Assembly: GCA_009841265.1 (NCBI GenBank)
Contig: VXMB01000014.1
Span: 124,001 to 188,000, forward strand
DNA: 64,000 nt
Direction of reading: 5' to 3'
Source of the DNA: Gemmatimonadota bacterium
GTDB lineage: Bacteria; JAAXHH01
Position numbers and translations under genes: made by a program. Of the stretch, positions 9,296 to 18,387 are shown one piece after another; position 1 is the first letter of the stretch, and each line of letters opens with the position of its first letter. Below the pieces are notes generated by a model. The model did not search any database, had not been told where the DNA came from, and saw nothing but the letters and a program-made list of their open reading frames with translations.

Positions 9296-10075
9296 ATGGA
9301 AAAACGGATGGAAGAACGGATGAAATCGGCACAATCCTGGGACCCGGAACGCTATGCCCGCAACGCCCGGTTCGTCGCGGACCTGGGCATGCCCGTGTTC
9401 GAGTTGCTGGATCCGCAACCCGGCGAACGTATCCTGGACCTGGGGTGCGGCGATGGGGCGCTGACGGCGAAACTGGTGGATATGGGCTGCAGCGTCGTCG
9501 GCGTGGACAGCAGCGCGGAGCAGATCGAGGCGGCGCGGAAGCTGGGTCTCGACGCCCACGTCACGGACGGGCACGCGCTGGATTTCGAAGGCGAATTCGA
9601 CGCGGTGTTCAGCAACGCCGCCCTGCACTGGATGGGCCATCCGGACGAGGTGATCGTGGGCGTGCGCCGCGCGTTGAAACCCGGCGGACGATTCGTGGCG
9701 GAGTGCGGCGGGCACGGGTGCGTGAATACCATTGTACTGGCACTCACGGAGGCACTCAAGCGGCGCGGCCTGTGGAAGGAGGGAATCAATCCGTGGTATT
9801 TCCCCACCGACGATGAATACAGGGGCCGGCTGGTCCGGCAGGGGTTCGACGTGCAGTACATCGCGCTGATCCCCCGGCCCACGCCGTTGCCCGGAGATAT
9901 CGGCGGCTGGCTCGAGACCTTCGCCGAAAGCTTCACGTCCCGGGTTCCTGTCGCGGACCGACCGGAGTTTCTGGACGAGGTCCGGGAAGCCATGCGGCCC
10001 AGCCTGTGCGATGCGGACGGCGCATGGACGGCAGACTACATCCGGTTGCGGTTTTCGGCGGTGAAGAAGGGGTGA
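9296..10075 (+). CDS. SAM-dependent class I methyltransferase
   Basis: The SAM-binding motif ILDLGCGDGALTAKL comes early, followed by the acidic motif II region (VVGVDSSAEQIEAA) and FDAVFSNAALHWM, which is typical of trans-aconitate/ubiquinone-type small-molecule methyltransferases. The substrate is not evident. The ATG at 9296 follows GAGG; a GTG at 9278 and ATGs at 9308 and 9320 in the same frame are alternatives, because the N-terminus is a run of Met/Glu/Lys/Arg codons made by a short repeat (ATGGAAAAACGGATGGAAGA). It follows the permease stop within 15 bases. Confidence 0.8.
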   Translation: MEKRMEERMKSAQSWDPERYARNARFVADLGMPVFELLDPQPGERILDLGCGDGALTAKLVDMGCSVVGVDSSAEQIEAARKLGLDAHVTDGHALDFEGEFDAVFSNAALHWMGHPDEVIVGVRRALKPGGRFVAECGGHGCVNTIVLALTEALKRRGLWKEGINPWYFPTDDEYRGRLVRQGFDVQYIALIPRPTPLPGDIGGWLETFAESFTSRVPVADRPEFLDEVREAMRPSLCDADGAWTADYIRLRFSAVKKG

Positions 10076-10115
10076 GGTGAATCAGAACCAACAACGTGAG
10101 AAAGGATGCTAGAAT

Positions 10116-10526
10116 ATGTCTCCCAAGAAGGCAGCATTAGATTCGGAAATGGTACATCGTTTCGTGTACGACGCCCACAGCGATTTCGAGAGCGTCAAGG
10201 CATTGCTGGACAAAGAACCTGCACTGGTCAATGCCTGCTGGGACTGGGGCGGCGGCGACTGGGAAACCGGGCTCGGGGCGGCCGCGCATATGGGACGCAG
10301 GGACATCTCGGAATACCTGCTGCAGCATGGGGCGCGCATCGACCTCTATGCCGCGGCCATGTTGGGGAAGCTGAGCATCGTGCAGGCCGTTCTCGCCGAC
10401 AATCTATCTGAAAAAGACAAGCCGGGCCCCCACGGGATCTCGCTCATGGCTCACGCGAGAAAGGGAGGCAAGGAAGCCGCGGAAGTCGTGAAGCTGCTGA
10501 GGTCCCTGGACAAGAAGCCGAAGTGA
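10116..10526 (+). CDS. Small ankyrin-repeat protein
   Basis: The 136-residue protein contains about three degenerate ankyrin-like units: DFESVKALLDKEPALVNA, GRRDISEYLLQHGARIDL and GKLSIVQAVLADN. Ankyrin repeats bind proteins; no enzymatic motif is present. Homologues of this size occur as stand-alone small proteins in soil and marine bacteria. AAAGG lies about 15 bases before the ATG. The partner is unknown. Confidence 0.7.
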   Translation: MSPKKAALDSEMVHRFVYDAHSDFESVKALLDKEPALVNACWDWGGGDWETGLGAAAHMGRRDISEYLLQHGARIDLYAAAMLGKLSIVQAVLADNLSEKDKPGPHGISLMAHARKGGKEAAEVVKLLRSLDKKPK

Positions 10527-10542
10527 ACGGAGAAAGAGCAAT

Positions 10543-10905
10543 TTGCGGAGAACTATCCAAACCCATTCGACAGAGCGCGACGGCAAGCGGTACATCTGGT
10601 ACACCGAACGGCTGTGGGAGCTGGCGAAGGACCTGCCGGTATACGATGTCGACGTCGATCTTTTCGAGGAGCTGGACCGGGACTGCTGGTTCGGCGAAGG
10701 CAGGACGCCGACCATACGGGAGGTGGCCGACCACTGCCGGCGGATCAACGAGACCGACCCGCGCTACCCCGTGATCTTAAACGACAACGGGCAACTCATG
10801 GACGGCGGTCATCGGCTTGCGCGTGCTCTGCTTGAGGGGCGAAAGACGGTGAAGGCGGTGCGTTTTGAGGAGATGCCGGAACCGGATGAGATCGAGGCGT
10901 TGTGA
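10543..10905 (+). CDS. ParB/Srx-fold-like small protein
   Basis: The 120-residue protein ends with the pattern of ParB/sulfiredoxin-fold proteins: VILNDNGQLMDGGHRLARAL followed by a hydrophobic strand (TVKAVRFEEM). The GGHR motif corresponds to the nucleotide-binding G-x-H-R of ParB-like CTPases. There is no helix-turn-helix domain, so a chromosome-partition role is unlikely. The start is TTG at 10543, with GGAG upstream, 16 bases after the ankyrin gene. Confidence 0.6.
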   Translation: MRRTIQTHSTERDGKRYIWYTERLWELAKDLPVYDVDVDLFEELDRDCWFGEGRTPTIREVADHCRRINETDPRYPVILNDNGQLMDGGHRLARALLEGRKTVKAVRFEEMPEPDEIEAL

Positions 10906-10958
10906 TCACAAGCAAATGATGTCGTAATATCACAAGTCTTATGTACTTCGCGTAGCAC

Positions 10959-12041
10959 CTACCCCATCCGCAGACTCCGGTCCTCAAGCGGCAAATCGAC
11001 TCGCACGTTTCCCCGGCGGTGAGATTCCCTTAATGCAATGGCGATTTCGAGGGCTTCACGTCCGAACTCGCCCGGGCAGGTCGTCTCTCTTCCCGCTTCA
11101 ATGGAACGGCATACGCCTTCTATCGCATCGACCATGGAACTCCGGGGATGCCAGGGCCCAGGCAGGTGGGTATGGGCAGGCGCGCCAGTCACTGGATGAG
11201 GCGCCCACAACTCGAACTGGGCGTGGGAGTTTCGGGATACGATACGGCCGGTTTCGCCGATGAACTCGAGGGACCAGGAGTAGACGTGCGATTCGGACCG
11301 TGAGTTCAGGATGGTCCGGATCCCGTTCTCGTATACGATTATTCCTGATCCGGGGATATCGGTTTCGGACCGCGCCTGCTCGTCCGTGTCGATCAGGCCG
11401 ACGACCCACTGCGCGGGCGCGCCGGCGAAAAGCCGTAGCAGGGCCAGGGTGTGGCTCTGGATATTGGACAGCGTCGACGGGCTGTGGCAGACCATGGACT
11501 TCAGGGGGCCGATGGCGCCTTCGGCAATGAGCCTGCGTGCCGTCGTATAGTAGCCGTACCAGTTGAGATGGCAGGCCATGGCGAGGATGACGCCGTTCCT
11601 GGCGCAGGCGTCGATCATGGCATCGGCCTCGGCCAGCGTGCGGCACATGGGCTTCGTGGCGAAGATGGCCTTCACGCCCAGTTCGGCCAGTCCCACCGTG
11701 ATCTCCGCGCGCGGCTCGGGCCGCGTAGTCAGGCAGATCACGTCGATCGCTTCCTTCTCGACCATCTCCTTGTAGTCGGTGTACAGGGCCGCACAGCCCC
11801 AGCGCCGCCTGAAATCCGCGAGCTTGGCGGGGTCCTCGTCCGCGGCGGCCACGAGATCGATCCCCCTCGCCTCCATCATGGCCGGCGCGTGCGCCCATGG
11901 CCACGGGTAATGGGGCTGACCGACGTGCTCGTCGTCGATGGTACTGCCCATCCTCCCGCAACCGACCACGGCGCCGCGATAGGTATGCTCCGGTGCGGTG
12001 GCTCGCACGGTTTGAAAGGCTTCGCCTCCAGAGTCCGGCAT
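10959..12041 (-). CDS. Gfo/Idh/MocA family oxidoreductase
   Basis: The 360-residue protein begins with a Rossmann motif (GAVVGCGRMGSTI) and continues with the family C-terminal alpha/beta domain. Members oxidise or reduce sugars, inositols or related polyols with NAD(P). The usual catalytic EKP motif is replaced by TKPM (IFATKPMCRTLAEAD), which keeps the lysine. The substrate is unknown. It is the last gene of a minus-strand run and begins 19 bases after the coiled-coil gene. Confidence 0.8.
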   Translation of the reverse strand: MPDSGGEAFQTVRATAPEHTYRGAVVGCGRMGSTIDDEHVGQPHYPWPWAHAPAMMEARGIDLVAAADEDPAKLADFRRRWGCAALYTDYKEMVEKEAIDVICLTTRPEPRAEITVGLAELGVKAIFATKPMCRTLAEADAMIDACARNGVILAMACHLNWYGYYTTARRLIAEGAIGPLKSMVCHSPSTLSNIQSHTLALLRLFAGAPAQWVVGLIDTDEQARSETDIPGSGIIVYENGIRTILNSRSESHVYSWSLEFIGETGRIVSRNSHAQFELWAPHPVTGAPAHTHLPGPWHPRSSMVDAIEGVCRSIEAGRETTCPGEFGREALEIAIALRESHRRGNVRVDLPLEDRSLRMG

Positions 12042-12060
12042 TGGCGTTACTTCCTCGAGA

Positions 12061-12360
12061 TCAGCGGTCGACCTGATGGTCGTCGGAAATCCGAAGATGA
12101 CCCTCGACCCGACCCAGGCGGGTATTCACCCCATCCATGCGGGTGTTCACCCGATCCAGGCGGGTGTTTATATCGTGTATTTCGGTCCGAACCTCTGAGA
12201 ACTTGACATTCATTTCGGTTCGTAGTCCTTTGATATCCTCCCGCAAAATCCCGATGTCCTCCCTCAGTACATTCGTCGAACGCCCCAGGAAGGTCAGGAT
12301 CGCCACGACGAGGACGCCGGCGGCCGTGGTTCCCTGAATGAATATACCGATGGTTTCCAT
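12061..12360 (-). CDS. Small membrane-anchored coiled-coil protein
   Basis: The 99-residue protein has one N-terminal membrane helix (TTAAGVLVVAILTFLG) and then a long heptad-repeat segment ending in TRLDRVNTRMDGVNTRLGRVE. Such proteins oligomerise. No function can be assigned. A ribosome binding site AAAGGA precedes the ATG. The heptads are encoded by a 21-bp tandem repeat, so their number may vary between strains. Confidence 0.6.
   Translation of the reverse strand: METIGIFIQGTTAAGVLVVAILTFLGRSTNVLREDIGILREDIKGLRTEMNVKFSEVRTEIHDINTRLDRVNTRMDGVNTRLGRVEGHLRISDDHQVDR
12111..12173 (-). repeat. 21-bp tandem repeat coding coiled-coil heptads
   Basis: Three imperfect 21-base units (12111, 12132, 12153) each encode one seven-residue heptad of the coiled coil in the overlapping gene. 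One DNA unit equals one heptad, so copy-number change would lengthen the rod without a frameshift. Confidence 0.8.
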
Positions 12361-12534
12361 GGTCAGGTCCTTTCATTGAGGTTGAATGAGCACTCCGCTT
12401 AATGGATTAGTGTGCGTAGTCTCACCAAACCTCGTAACTGAACTTCTCCTGACCTGGATGGGTTGCGTGACCTGGATGGATCACAGGTTCTGGCACGGGC
12501 GCGTATAGTGACTATTTCGATCCACCGAAGTCCG

Positions 12535-13920
12535 CTACAGGGAAAACGTCATACCTGCGCCAAACCTGAGCCCGTTCAGGGTGATAGAACGATTCGTATC
12601 CTGGTCGTCCCCGCTCATGCGATGGTACTTCAAATCCAGTCGGACGCCAAGAAGCCCGATGTCGTTGGTAAAAAACCACACATCGCATCCCCCGCCGACG
12701 AATCCGCCGATTGACGTGCTCCTGTGGGCCAATATCCTCGGCGGGCGTTCGATGGTTCCCAGGAGGACGCTTGGGAAGTTCGCGTTATAGCGGCCCGCGC
12801 CGGCCTGCAGATACATTCGGGTTGTCCGCGAGACCATGGTGGAGGTTTCTGCGAAGAACGACAGGGCCGAAATGTATGCGCCCGGTATCCTGGGTGAGTG
12901 GTCCAGGTTGTTCACCGTGTACTCGGCATGAGGAGTTACCATGAACTGCGACCAACTGGCGCCCGCCCAGAGAAAACCCGTAATGCGGACCGAAACGCCC
13001 AGGTCGCCGCCCAGGTAGGACCTGGCCGCCATCTTGAGATTCGGCAGCGGCACGCGGGCCTGGCCGGCTTCGGTTGGCGCCAGTCTCGTGGCCTCCAGGC
13101 CCAGTTCGCCGAACTGCGCCATCCAGTTTCCGGTATACCACATCGCCAATTGTGCGCCCTTCGAGCGGGTTGCGAATCGGGTGGACCGTTCAGTTTCGTT
13201 CCGGTATATGGCGTCGGCCAGGTACTGCCGGATGCTGCCGGCGTTCGGACGGTAGATTTCCTCGTAACCGATCTGGTTCGGCCTTAACTCGATCAACATC
13301 ATGAACAGGTCTGCTGCTTCACCATATGTTTCCTGGTCGAAGAGTTCGACCGCGCTATCGTAAATCGCCTGCAGCCTTGCGATTTCCGACGCGATGTACC
13401 CCGCTTTCTGACTCTGGGCCAGCAGGAAGTTGTTGCGGGCAGCCTGCTCATCACCCCGCTCCAGTAATGCCAGAAACGTAAGGAATGAGGATAGTGCGGT
13501 GGATCCAGCCTTCTCCTGCGTGAACTCATCCCGTTTCAGGGCGGCTTCGTCCAGGTCTATACCGTAGGCCGCGCTCGCCTGTGGGTGGTCCGGATCTATT
13601 TCGAGACATTTCCGGTAGTATTCCGCGGCAGTCTCCACTTCCTCCCGTAAGGCCGCAAACAGCGCTTGCTGGTACAGGTATTCCGCCAGTGCCAGGCGCA
13701 CGTTCTCCCAGTTGTCCCATTCCTCCAGGTATCTGCCGGCGGAATAGGGCGACCGGGCGTCGACTTCTTCCGAGGTTGGCTGTCGTTCCAACAGGTGCCA
13801 GAGATCATAATAAGCGTTGAGCAGCGCTTCCGGCGAGTCCGACTGGGCTTGTGCGGCCTGTGCGACCTGCGTATTCCAGCACAGACTGGCCATGCAGCAT
13901 ACTGCTATAACGCGAATCAC
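12535..13920 (-). CDS. Exported TPR protein with beta-rich, outer-membrane-like C-terminus
   Basis: The 461-residue protein has a signal peptide (MIRVIAVCCMASLCWNTQVAQA). Its first half contains helical repeats of the TPR type (EYYRKCLEIDPDHPQASAAYG). The second half has alternating beta-strand patterns (LGVRLDLKYHRMSGD, LRFGAGMTFSL) that resemble a small outer-membrane barrel. The start is GTG, with GGAGG nine bases upstream. It follows the nitrile hydratase accessory gene by 64 bases on the same strand. I do not recognise a named family. Confidence 0.55.
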   Translation of the reverse strand: MIRVIAVCCMASLCWNTQVAQAAQAQSDSPEALLNAYYDLWHLLERQPTSEEVDARSPYSAGRYLEEWDNWENVRLALAEYLYQQALFAALREEVETAAEYYRKCLEIDPDHPQASAAYGIDLDEAALKRDEFTQEKAGSTALSSFLTFLALLERGDEQAARNNFLLAQSQKAGYIASEIARLQAIYDSAVELFDQETYGEAADLFMMLIELRPNQIGYEEIYRPNAGSIRQYLADAIYRNETERSTRFATRSKGAQLAMWYTGNWMAQFGELGLEATRLAPTEAGQARVPLPNLKMAARSYLGGDLGVSVRITGFLWAGASWSQFMVTPHAEYTVNNLDHSPRIPGAYISALSFFAETSTMVSRTTRMYLQAGAGRYNANFPSVLLGTIERPPRILAHRSTSIGGFVGGGCDVWFFTNDIGLLGVRLDLKYHRMSGDDQDTNRSITLNGLRFGAGMTFSL

Positions 13921-13984
13921 CGTCCGTTACCTCCGGCATGAGGCGGCGAGGGTCCATTCCGTGGTCCGGTGCAGCGCAGTACCG

Positions 13985-14365
13985 TCATATCAGTTCGACC
14001 GGTTTTCCGTGCGGGGTGTTGAGATACGCCCTTTGCCACGCGTCCCTGCGGTCGGAAGCTTCCTCCTTTGACACGAGCCCGCGCTCTCTGCAGAGGCGCT
14101 CCAGCGCCCGGAGCCAGTGCTTGTAATAAGTATCGCCCAGGTCGGGGTCGCCCTCCCGCTGTGCCGCGCGTATCTCCTCGCTCAACGTGGCGGTCCACTC
14201 GTCCCACGTGAAGTGACCCTGGGCGGAGAGACGCACCGTGATCGCAAACGCCGATGCCTCCCATGGCGCGGCAAACGCCGGCGAGCCATCGTCCCCCAGC
14301 GGGATGTTCCCCAGCGAAATGTCCCCCAGCCCATTCGTACCGCCGGGCAGTTGCGGGTCGGTCAT
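13985..14365 (-). CDS. Nitrile hydratase accessory/activator protein
   Basis: The 126-residue protein has the fold pattern of cobalt nitrile hydratase activators, which resemble the beta subunit N-terminus and load metal onto the alpha subunit: PAFAAPWEASAFAITVRL, then WDEWTATLSEEI, YYKHWLRALERL and a C-terminal LVSKEEASDRRDAW. The ATG overlaps the beta-subunit stop as ATGA (14362-14365), so translation is coupled. A short internal repeat (LGDISLGNIPLGDD) lies in the N-terminal extension. Confidence 0.85.
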   Translation of the reverse strand: MTDPQLPGGTNGLGDISLGNIPLGDDGSPAFAAPWEASAFAITVRLSAQGHFTWDEWTATLSEEIRAAQREGDPDLGDTYYKHWLRALERLCRERGLVSKEEASDRRDAWQRAYLNTPHGKPVELI

Positions 14366-15033
14366 GGTGCAGGCTCCAGGTACGTCTCCCAGAGGTCGAC
14401 GTATACGGCGCTGTTCGCGTTGGCCGATTCCCCCCACAGATCACGGCCCTCGAAGCGAACGTTGTAGAGGTGCCTTCCCTCTTCCACGCCCTGGGAGCTC
14501 AGGTCCGGATACACCTGCGATCCGTAGTGCTCACGCACGATCCCCGTGTAGCCTCGAACATAGCCCGGTACCCGGGTGTGCCCAGGCCGATAGCGGTTGA
14601 TCGCGCGTACACGGTCGCCCGACGAGAATCGGGGCGATGAGGACGCAGGCCTGACGTAGCTCGAAGTCATGTAGGGGGCCGCACGCACCTTTTCGGCATG
14701 CACCACCTTCTCCATGATGTGTTCCGGCACGGGGGTCGATGCCCTTCCCGCTTGCAGTTCCTCCTTCGAAACGAGACCGGACCTGACCAGTTGCTGCCTG
14801 ATCCCCGCGAACCAATTCTCATAATAGGAGTTGGCGAGATAGTCGGCGGGAGGCAACTGTTCCCTGTTGTGACGCGACATGTCGATGTTCCACAGTCCCA
14901 GAAGTCCTATGAGCCGGACGATTCCGTACACCCGGCCCTCCCATTCCTCGTGGAAGACTGGCTCCTCGGACTCCGGCTCAGGCCGCACCGGCCCGAACCC
15001 TCGCATCCCGCCCATATCGTGTACACCGCTCAT
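14362..15033 (-). CDS. nthB: Nitrile hydratase subunit beta
   Basis: The 223-residue protein begins [16 protein letters not shown], the hallmark start of the beta subunit, and ends with the SH3-like barrel ([19 protein letters not shown], then [14 protein letters not shown]). With the alpha subunit it forms the enzyme that hydrates nitriles to amides. It overlaps nthA and the accessory gene by four bases on either side, the normal alpha-beta-activator order. Confidence 0.95.
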   Translation of the reverse strand: MSGVHDMGGMRGFGPVRPEPESEEPVFHEEWEGRVYGIVRLIGLLGLWNIDMSRHNREQLPPADYLANSYYENWFAGIRQQLVRSGLVSKEELQAGRASTPVPEHIMEKVVHAEKVRAAPYMTSSYVRPASSSPRFSSGDRVRAINRYRPGHTRVPGYVRGYTGIVREHYGSQVYPDLSSQGVEEGRHLYNVRFEGRDLWGESANANSAVYVDLWETYLEPAP

Positions 15034-15665
15034 GCTTTGCGGACCTCCGATTCCGGACGGCGCGCCTCCTCGACACCGATCATAGCGTTACGCGTAATGA
15101 GTTCCATGAGTTCTTCCTCACCCCATCCCTCCGTGCCTTCGGGACGCTGCGGCAGTACGAGGTAGCGCATTTCGGACGTGGAATCCCACACGCGCACCTC
15201 TTTCCGCTCGGCAACCTCCGTACCGAACTGTGCCATCACACCGCGCGGATCCAAGACGGCCTGTGCTCTGTAGGGCGCGGACTTGTACCAGACGGGGGGC
15301 AGGCCGAGGAGCGGCCACGGGTAGCAGGAGCAGAGCGTACAGACCACGAGGTTGTGCACGTCGTCCGTGTTCTCCACGACACGTATCTGCTCGCCCTGCG
15401 CCCCTACGTAGCCCATCGATGCGATGGCGCCATTCGGGTCGTCAAGCAGCCAGCGTTTGAACGCTTCATCCGTCCATGCACGCGCCACGACGTGTTTCCC
15501 GTTCGCCGGACCGATCTTGTCCTGGTACAGGTCGATGAGCGCGTCCAGCGCTTCCGGATCGACGAGGCCTTTTTCCACGAGCAGCGATTCGAGCGCTTTC
15601 ACGCGCAACTCGATATCCGGGGGCGGGTCCGTGTGGTCTTGATCGTGTCGGTGATCGTTGGTCAT
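15030..15665 (-). CDS. nthA: Nitrile hydratase subunit alpha (cobalt type)
   Basis: The 211-residue catalytic subunit contains the metal-binding claw C109-T-L-C112-S-C114 ([18 protein letters not shown]). Threonine after the first cysteine is the sign of the non-corrin cobalt form; iron enzymes have serine there. The cysteines at 112 and 114 are those oxidised to sulfinic/sulfenic acid in known enzymes. The product is an amide; no amidase or aldoxime dehydratase gene is nearby. It begins 37 bases after the E2 gene. Confidence 0.95.
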   Translation of the reverse strand: MTNDHRHDQDHTDPPPDIELRVKALESLLVEKGLVDPEALDALIDLYQDKIGPANGKHVVARAWTDEAFKRWLLDDPNGAIASMGYVGAQGEQIRVVENTDDVHNLVVCTLCSCYPWPLLGLPPVWYKSAPYRAQAVLDPRGVMAQFGTEVAERKEVRVWDSTSEMRYLVLPQRPEGTEGWGEEELMELITRNAMIGVEEARRPESEVRKA

Positions 15666-15702
15666 GCGGTACTTCTTTACTATCGCTCGCCGCGGAAGTG
15701 GC

Positions 15703-17091
15703 TCACGCGCCGTCCTGCCCGATCAGCAGTTCGAGCGGCTGCTCGAGGATTTCCCTGAGGTGGGAGAGGAATTGGCCGGCGACCGCGCCGTCGATGAGCC
15801 GGTGGTCGGAGGACAGGGTGACCGACATCATGGCCTTGATCTCGACCTTGCCGTCCGCCACGACGGGGGTGTCCTTGACCCGCCCCACGGCGAGAATGGC
15901 CGCTTCCGGCGGGTTGATGATGGCGGTGAACTGGTCCACGCCGAACATGCCGAGATTGGAGATGGTGAAGGTGCCGTAACCGTAGTCTTCGGGACCCAGG
16001 CCTTTACCACGGGCCTTCTCGCCCAGATACCGGGTCGCCGCGGCGATGTCGAAGACCGATTTCTGATCGGCCGATGCCACCACGGGCACGACCAGTCCGT
16101 CATCGAGGGCGACGGCGAAGCCAACGTTCACGTCGGCGTATTCCACGACCTCCCCGCCCTCGAGGGAGGCGTTGACGGCGGGAAAGGACCGCAAGGCGAT
16201 GCCGGCGGCCTTGATGATCAGGTCGTTCACGGAAACCCTGGCCAGGCCGCGCTTCTCACCATAGGCGATCAGCTGTTCCCGAAGCCCGGTAAGGCGGGTC
16301 ATGTCCACGTCCATGGTGAGGTAGAAGTGGGGAATGGTCGACGCGCTTTCGGCCAGTCGCGTCGCGGCGACCTTGCGCAGTCCGCTGAGCGGTGCGCGGC
16401 GCTGGACGCGTTTGGAACCCGGGCCGGCCGGAGCCGCTGTGGGAGCCGGGGCCGCAACGGGAGCCGGGGCCGCAACGGGAGCCGGGGCCGGCGCGGGTGC
16501 CGCTGCGGCGGTCCGGGCGGCGTAGGCCTCCACGTCGGAAAATACGATCCGCCCGCCGGGACCCGTACCCGCGATTTGTTCGATGGCGATGCCGAGATCG
16601 CGGGCGTGCCGCCGCGCCTTCGGGGAAATCTTCACGCGGCCGGGTGGTCCGGGCGTTGCGGCGCCGGCGGCCGTTGCGGCGCCGGCGGCCGCCGCGCCAT
16701 CCGCGCCCCCTGTGGTGCCGTCCGCTGCGCCGTCTGCGGCCGGGGCATCCTCGCCTCCCGTAGTGCCATTCGCTGTACCGTCCGATGTGCCGACCGTCGC
16801 CGCGTCGCCGTCACCGGGGTCACCCGCGTCGACCGCTCCGGCAATGACTTCGCCCGCTTCGCCGATGTAACCGATGACCTGCTGAATGGGCACGTCGTCG
16901 CCCGGGCCGTTCAGAATCTTGAGCAGCGTGCCGGAAGCCTTGGCCTCCACTTCCATCACGCTCTTGTCCGTTTCGACGTTGAAGAGCACCTCGCCTTCCG
17001 TGACGGAATCGCCTTCCTCTTTCATCCACTCCACGATGATTCCGGATTCCATGGTCATGCCGAGAACGGGCATGATGATTTCAGTGGCCAT
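15703..17091 (-). CDS. Lipoyl-domain dihydrolipoamide acyltransferase (E2 component)
   Basis: The 462-residue protein has an N-terminal lipoyl domain with the lipoylated lysine at K43 ([13 protein letters not shown]), a long Ala/Pro/Gly/Asp-rich linker, an E3-binding peripheral domain ([16 protein letters not shown]), a second Ala-Pro linker made of 18-bp repeats, and the catalytic acyltransferase domain ending in [16 protein letters not shown] with the active-site His and Asp. This is the architecture of 2-oxoacid dehydrogenase E2 cores. No E1 or E3 gene lies in the window. It is the first gene of the run leading into nitrile hydratase. GGAG precedes the ATG. Confidence 0.9.
   Translation of the reverse strand: MATEIIMPVLGMTMESGIIVEWMKEEGDSVTEGEVLFNVETDKSVMEVEAKASGTLLKILNGPGDDVPIQQVIGYIGEAGEVIAGAVDAGDPGDGDAATVGTSDGTANGTTGGEDAPAADGAADGTTGGADGAAAAGAATAAGAATPGPPGRVKISPKARRHARDLGIAIEQIAGTGPGGRIVFSDVEAYAARTAAAAPAPAPAPVAAPAPVAAPAPTAAPAGPGSKRVQRRAPLSGLRKVAATRLAESASTIPHFYLTMDVDMTRLTGLREQLIAYGEKRGLARVSVNDLIIKAAGIALRSFPAVNASLEGGEVVEYADVNVGFAVALDDGLVVPVVASADQKSVFDIAAATRYLGEKARGKGLGPEDYGYGTFTISNLGMFGVDQFTAIINPPEAAILAVGRVKDTPVVADGKVEIKAMMSVTLSSDHRLIDGAVAGQFLSHLREILEQPLELLIGQDGA
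16441..16494 (-). repeat. 18-bp tandem repeat in the E2 linker
   Basis: Three units of GGGAGCCGGGGCCGCAAC (plus strand, last copy diverged) start at 16441, 16459 and 16477. They encode the APAPVA units of the flexible linker before the E2 catalytic domain. Confidence 0.85.
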
Positions 17092-17420
17092 TACGGGCTC
17101 CCCGGGGTGCTCTGCAACGCACGGACCAGTTCGGTTTACGTCGTGCTAAACCCTATGTATGTAACTGACTTACAACGCGGTTCAAAGTGCGTAGAGCATA
17201 CACTTCCACGTGGTTGGCGTCAAGCATTTTTTGATTGACTTGGACCGGCGGGAAGGGATAGATTCACCCCGATTCTGCATTCGAAAATCGCGGAAGGAAA
17301 ACCGTCCCGAGGTATGGCATCTTCTCCGCGGAACGAATGTATGAACAGGTGCTCGGAACGCCTTGATCCGAGGCCCTGTCCAGCTGTTGTTCACCTACCT
17401 GCGTGGAGGATCCAAGCCAC
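17092..17420. other. Divergent intergenic region, 329 bases
   Basis: No convincing gene lies between the E2 start and the small membrane protein. The plus strand carries the promoter at 17235-17264. On the minus strand TTGAAC-16-TACATA (about 17162-17189) is a weak promoter candidate for the E2/nitrile hydratase run. Base composition is less GC-rich than the flanking genes. Confidence 0.5.
17235..17264 (+). promoter_or_regulatory. Sigma-70-like promoter
   Basis: TTGACT, 18 bases, TAGATT. It points at the small membrane protein at 17421, leaving a leader of about 150 bases. Confidence 0.5.
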
Positions 17421-17711
17421 ATGGAAATCAAAGTCGATCGATACACGAAAGTGGTGTTGACGCTGATCGCCGTCGGCCTGCTGGCGAATGTATTCAAGGA
17501 TGAACTGTCCAGCGTGTCCACGCCGTTGAATCCCCGTCCGGCCATGGCCAAGAACATCGTCATGGGATCCACGATCTCGAATATGGGACAGCGTTTCATC
17601 ACGGCCAGCCCCGACGGGAAGACCGTCTACACCTGGTTCCGGGAAGAGGACCAGCAATGGTACGATCGCGACAAGGTGTATTTCATAGACGCCGCGCACG
17701 CGGACGATTGA
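17421..17711 (+). CDS. Small single-helix membrane protein, unknown function
   Basis: The 96-residue protein has one N-terminal membrane helix (VVLTLIAVGLLANVF) and a short polar domain with FITASPDGKTVYTWF. The ATG at 17421 follows GGAGGA by ten bases; an in-frame GTG at 17403 would place that site inside the gene and is rejected. No family recognised. It is the first gene of a plus-strand run. Confidence 0.6.
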   Translation: MEIKVDRYTKVVLTLIAVGLLANVFKDELSSVSTPLNPRPAMAKNIVMGSTISNMGQRFITASPDGKTVYTWFREEDQQWYDRDKVYFIDAAHADD

Positions 17712-17775
17712 CAGGCGCGCCGTGGGTGAAGATTACGCTGAGGAGCGGGCCGCGGGCGACGGTCCAGCCGATCCG

Positions 17776-18387
17776 ATGATCACGGGTCTCGTTCTCGCCG
17801 CCGGCCGGTCCGAGCGCATGGGGACGCCGAAGCAGTTGCTGCCCTTCGGCGGCGTCACGCTGATCGAACAGGTGATCCGCACGCTGACGCGCTCGCGCCT
17901 TGGAAAGGAAGTCGTCGTCGTGTTGGGTTACCGCGCCATGGAAATTGTAAAGCGGATCTCGGGGTTGCCGGTCCGCCTCGCGTACAACCCGGACCCGGAA
18001 GGCGACATGTTATCGTCGATCCGATGCGGCCTGGCGTACATCGAACCCGATCAGGCCATCATGATCGCGCTCGGCGATCAGCCCCTGGTTACGACCGGAA
18101 TCGTGAACCGTTTAATCGACGAATACGAGGGACGACCCGAGGGCATGGTACTCCCGGTGCACGACGGGAAGCGGGGACATCCCATGATCCTGTCGCCCGC
18201 GTACCGCGAGGAAATCCTGTTCGAATCCATGCCAGGCGGATTGAAGGCGCTGCGCGACCGGCACTCAGGCAGCGTCCGCGCGGTACCGGTGGACACGGAT
18301 GCGGTACTCGTCGACCTGGACCACCGAAGCGATTACGAAGAGGCCCTGCGTAGATGGAAAGAGGAACCCGAATCCGGTGAGCGCTAA
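17776..18387 (+). CDS. MocA/MobA-like nucleotidyltransferase (molybdenum cofactor cytidylyltransferase type)
   Basis: The protein has the family N-terminal signature GLVLAAGRSERMGTPKQLL, the metal-binding ALGDQPLV and the C-terminal KRGHPMILSPAYREEI. Relatives transfer CMP (MocA) or GMP (MobA) to molybdopterin, or act in purine-catabolic Mo-enzyme maturation; the Gly-His-Pro motif favours MocA. The ATG at 17776 places the nucleotide-binding motif at the very N-terminus as in the family; GTG at 17722 is possible and would add 18 acidic residues. It overlaps the next gene by 11 bases. No xanthine dehydrogenase-type gene is nearby. Confidence 0.75.
   Translation: MITGLVLAAGRSERMGTPKQLLPFGGVTLIEQVIRTLTRSRLGKEVVVVLGYRAMEIVKRISGLPVRLAYNPDPEGDMLSSIRCGLAYIEPDQAIMIALGDQPLVTTGIVNRLIDEYEGRPEGMVLPVHDGKRGHPMILSPAYREEILFESMPGGLKALRDRHSGSVRAVPVDTDAVLVDLDHRSDYEEALRRWKEEPESGER

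Noticed and set aside
15658..17238. A 526-residue plus-strand open frame over the E2 gene
   Set aside because: The minus strand carries clear lipoyl and acyltransferase motifs; the plus frame is its shadow.
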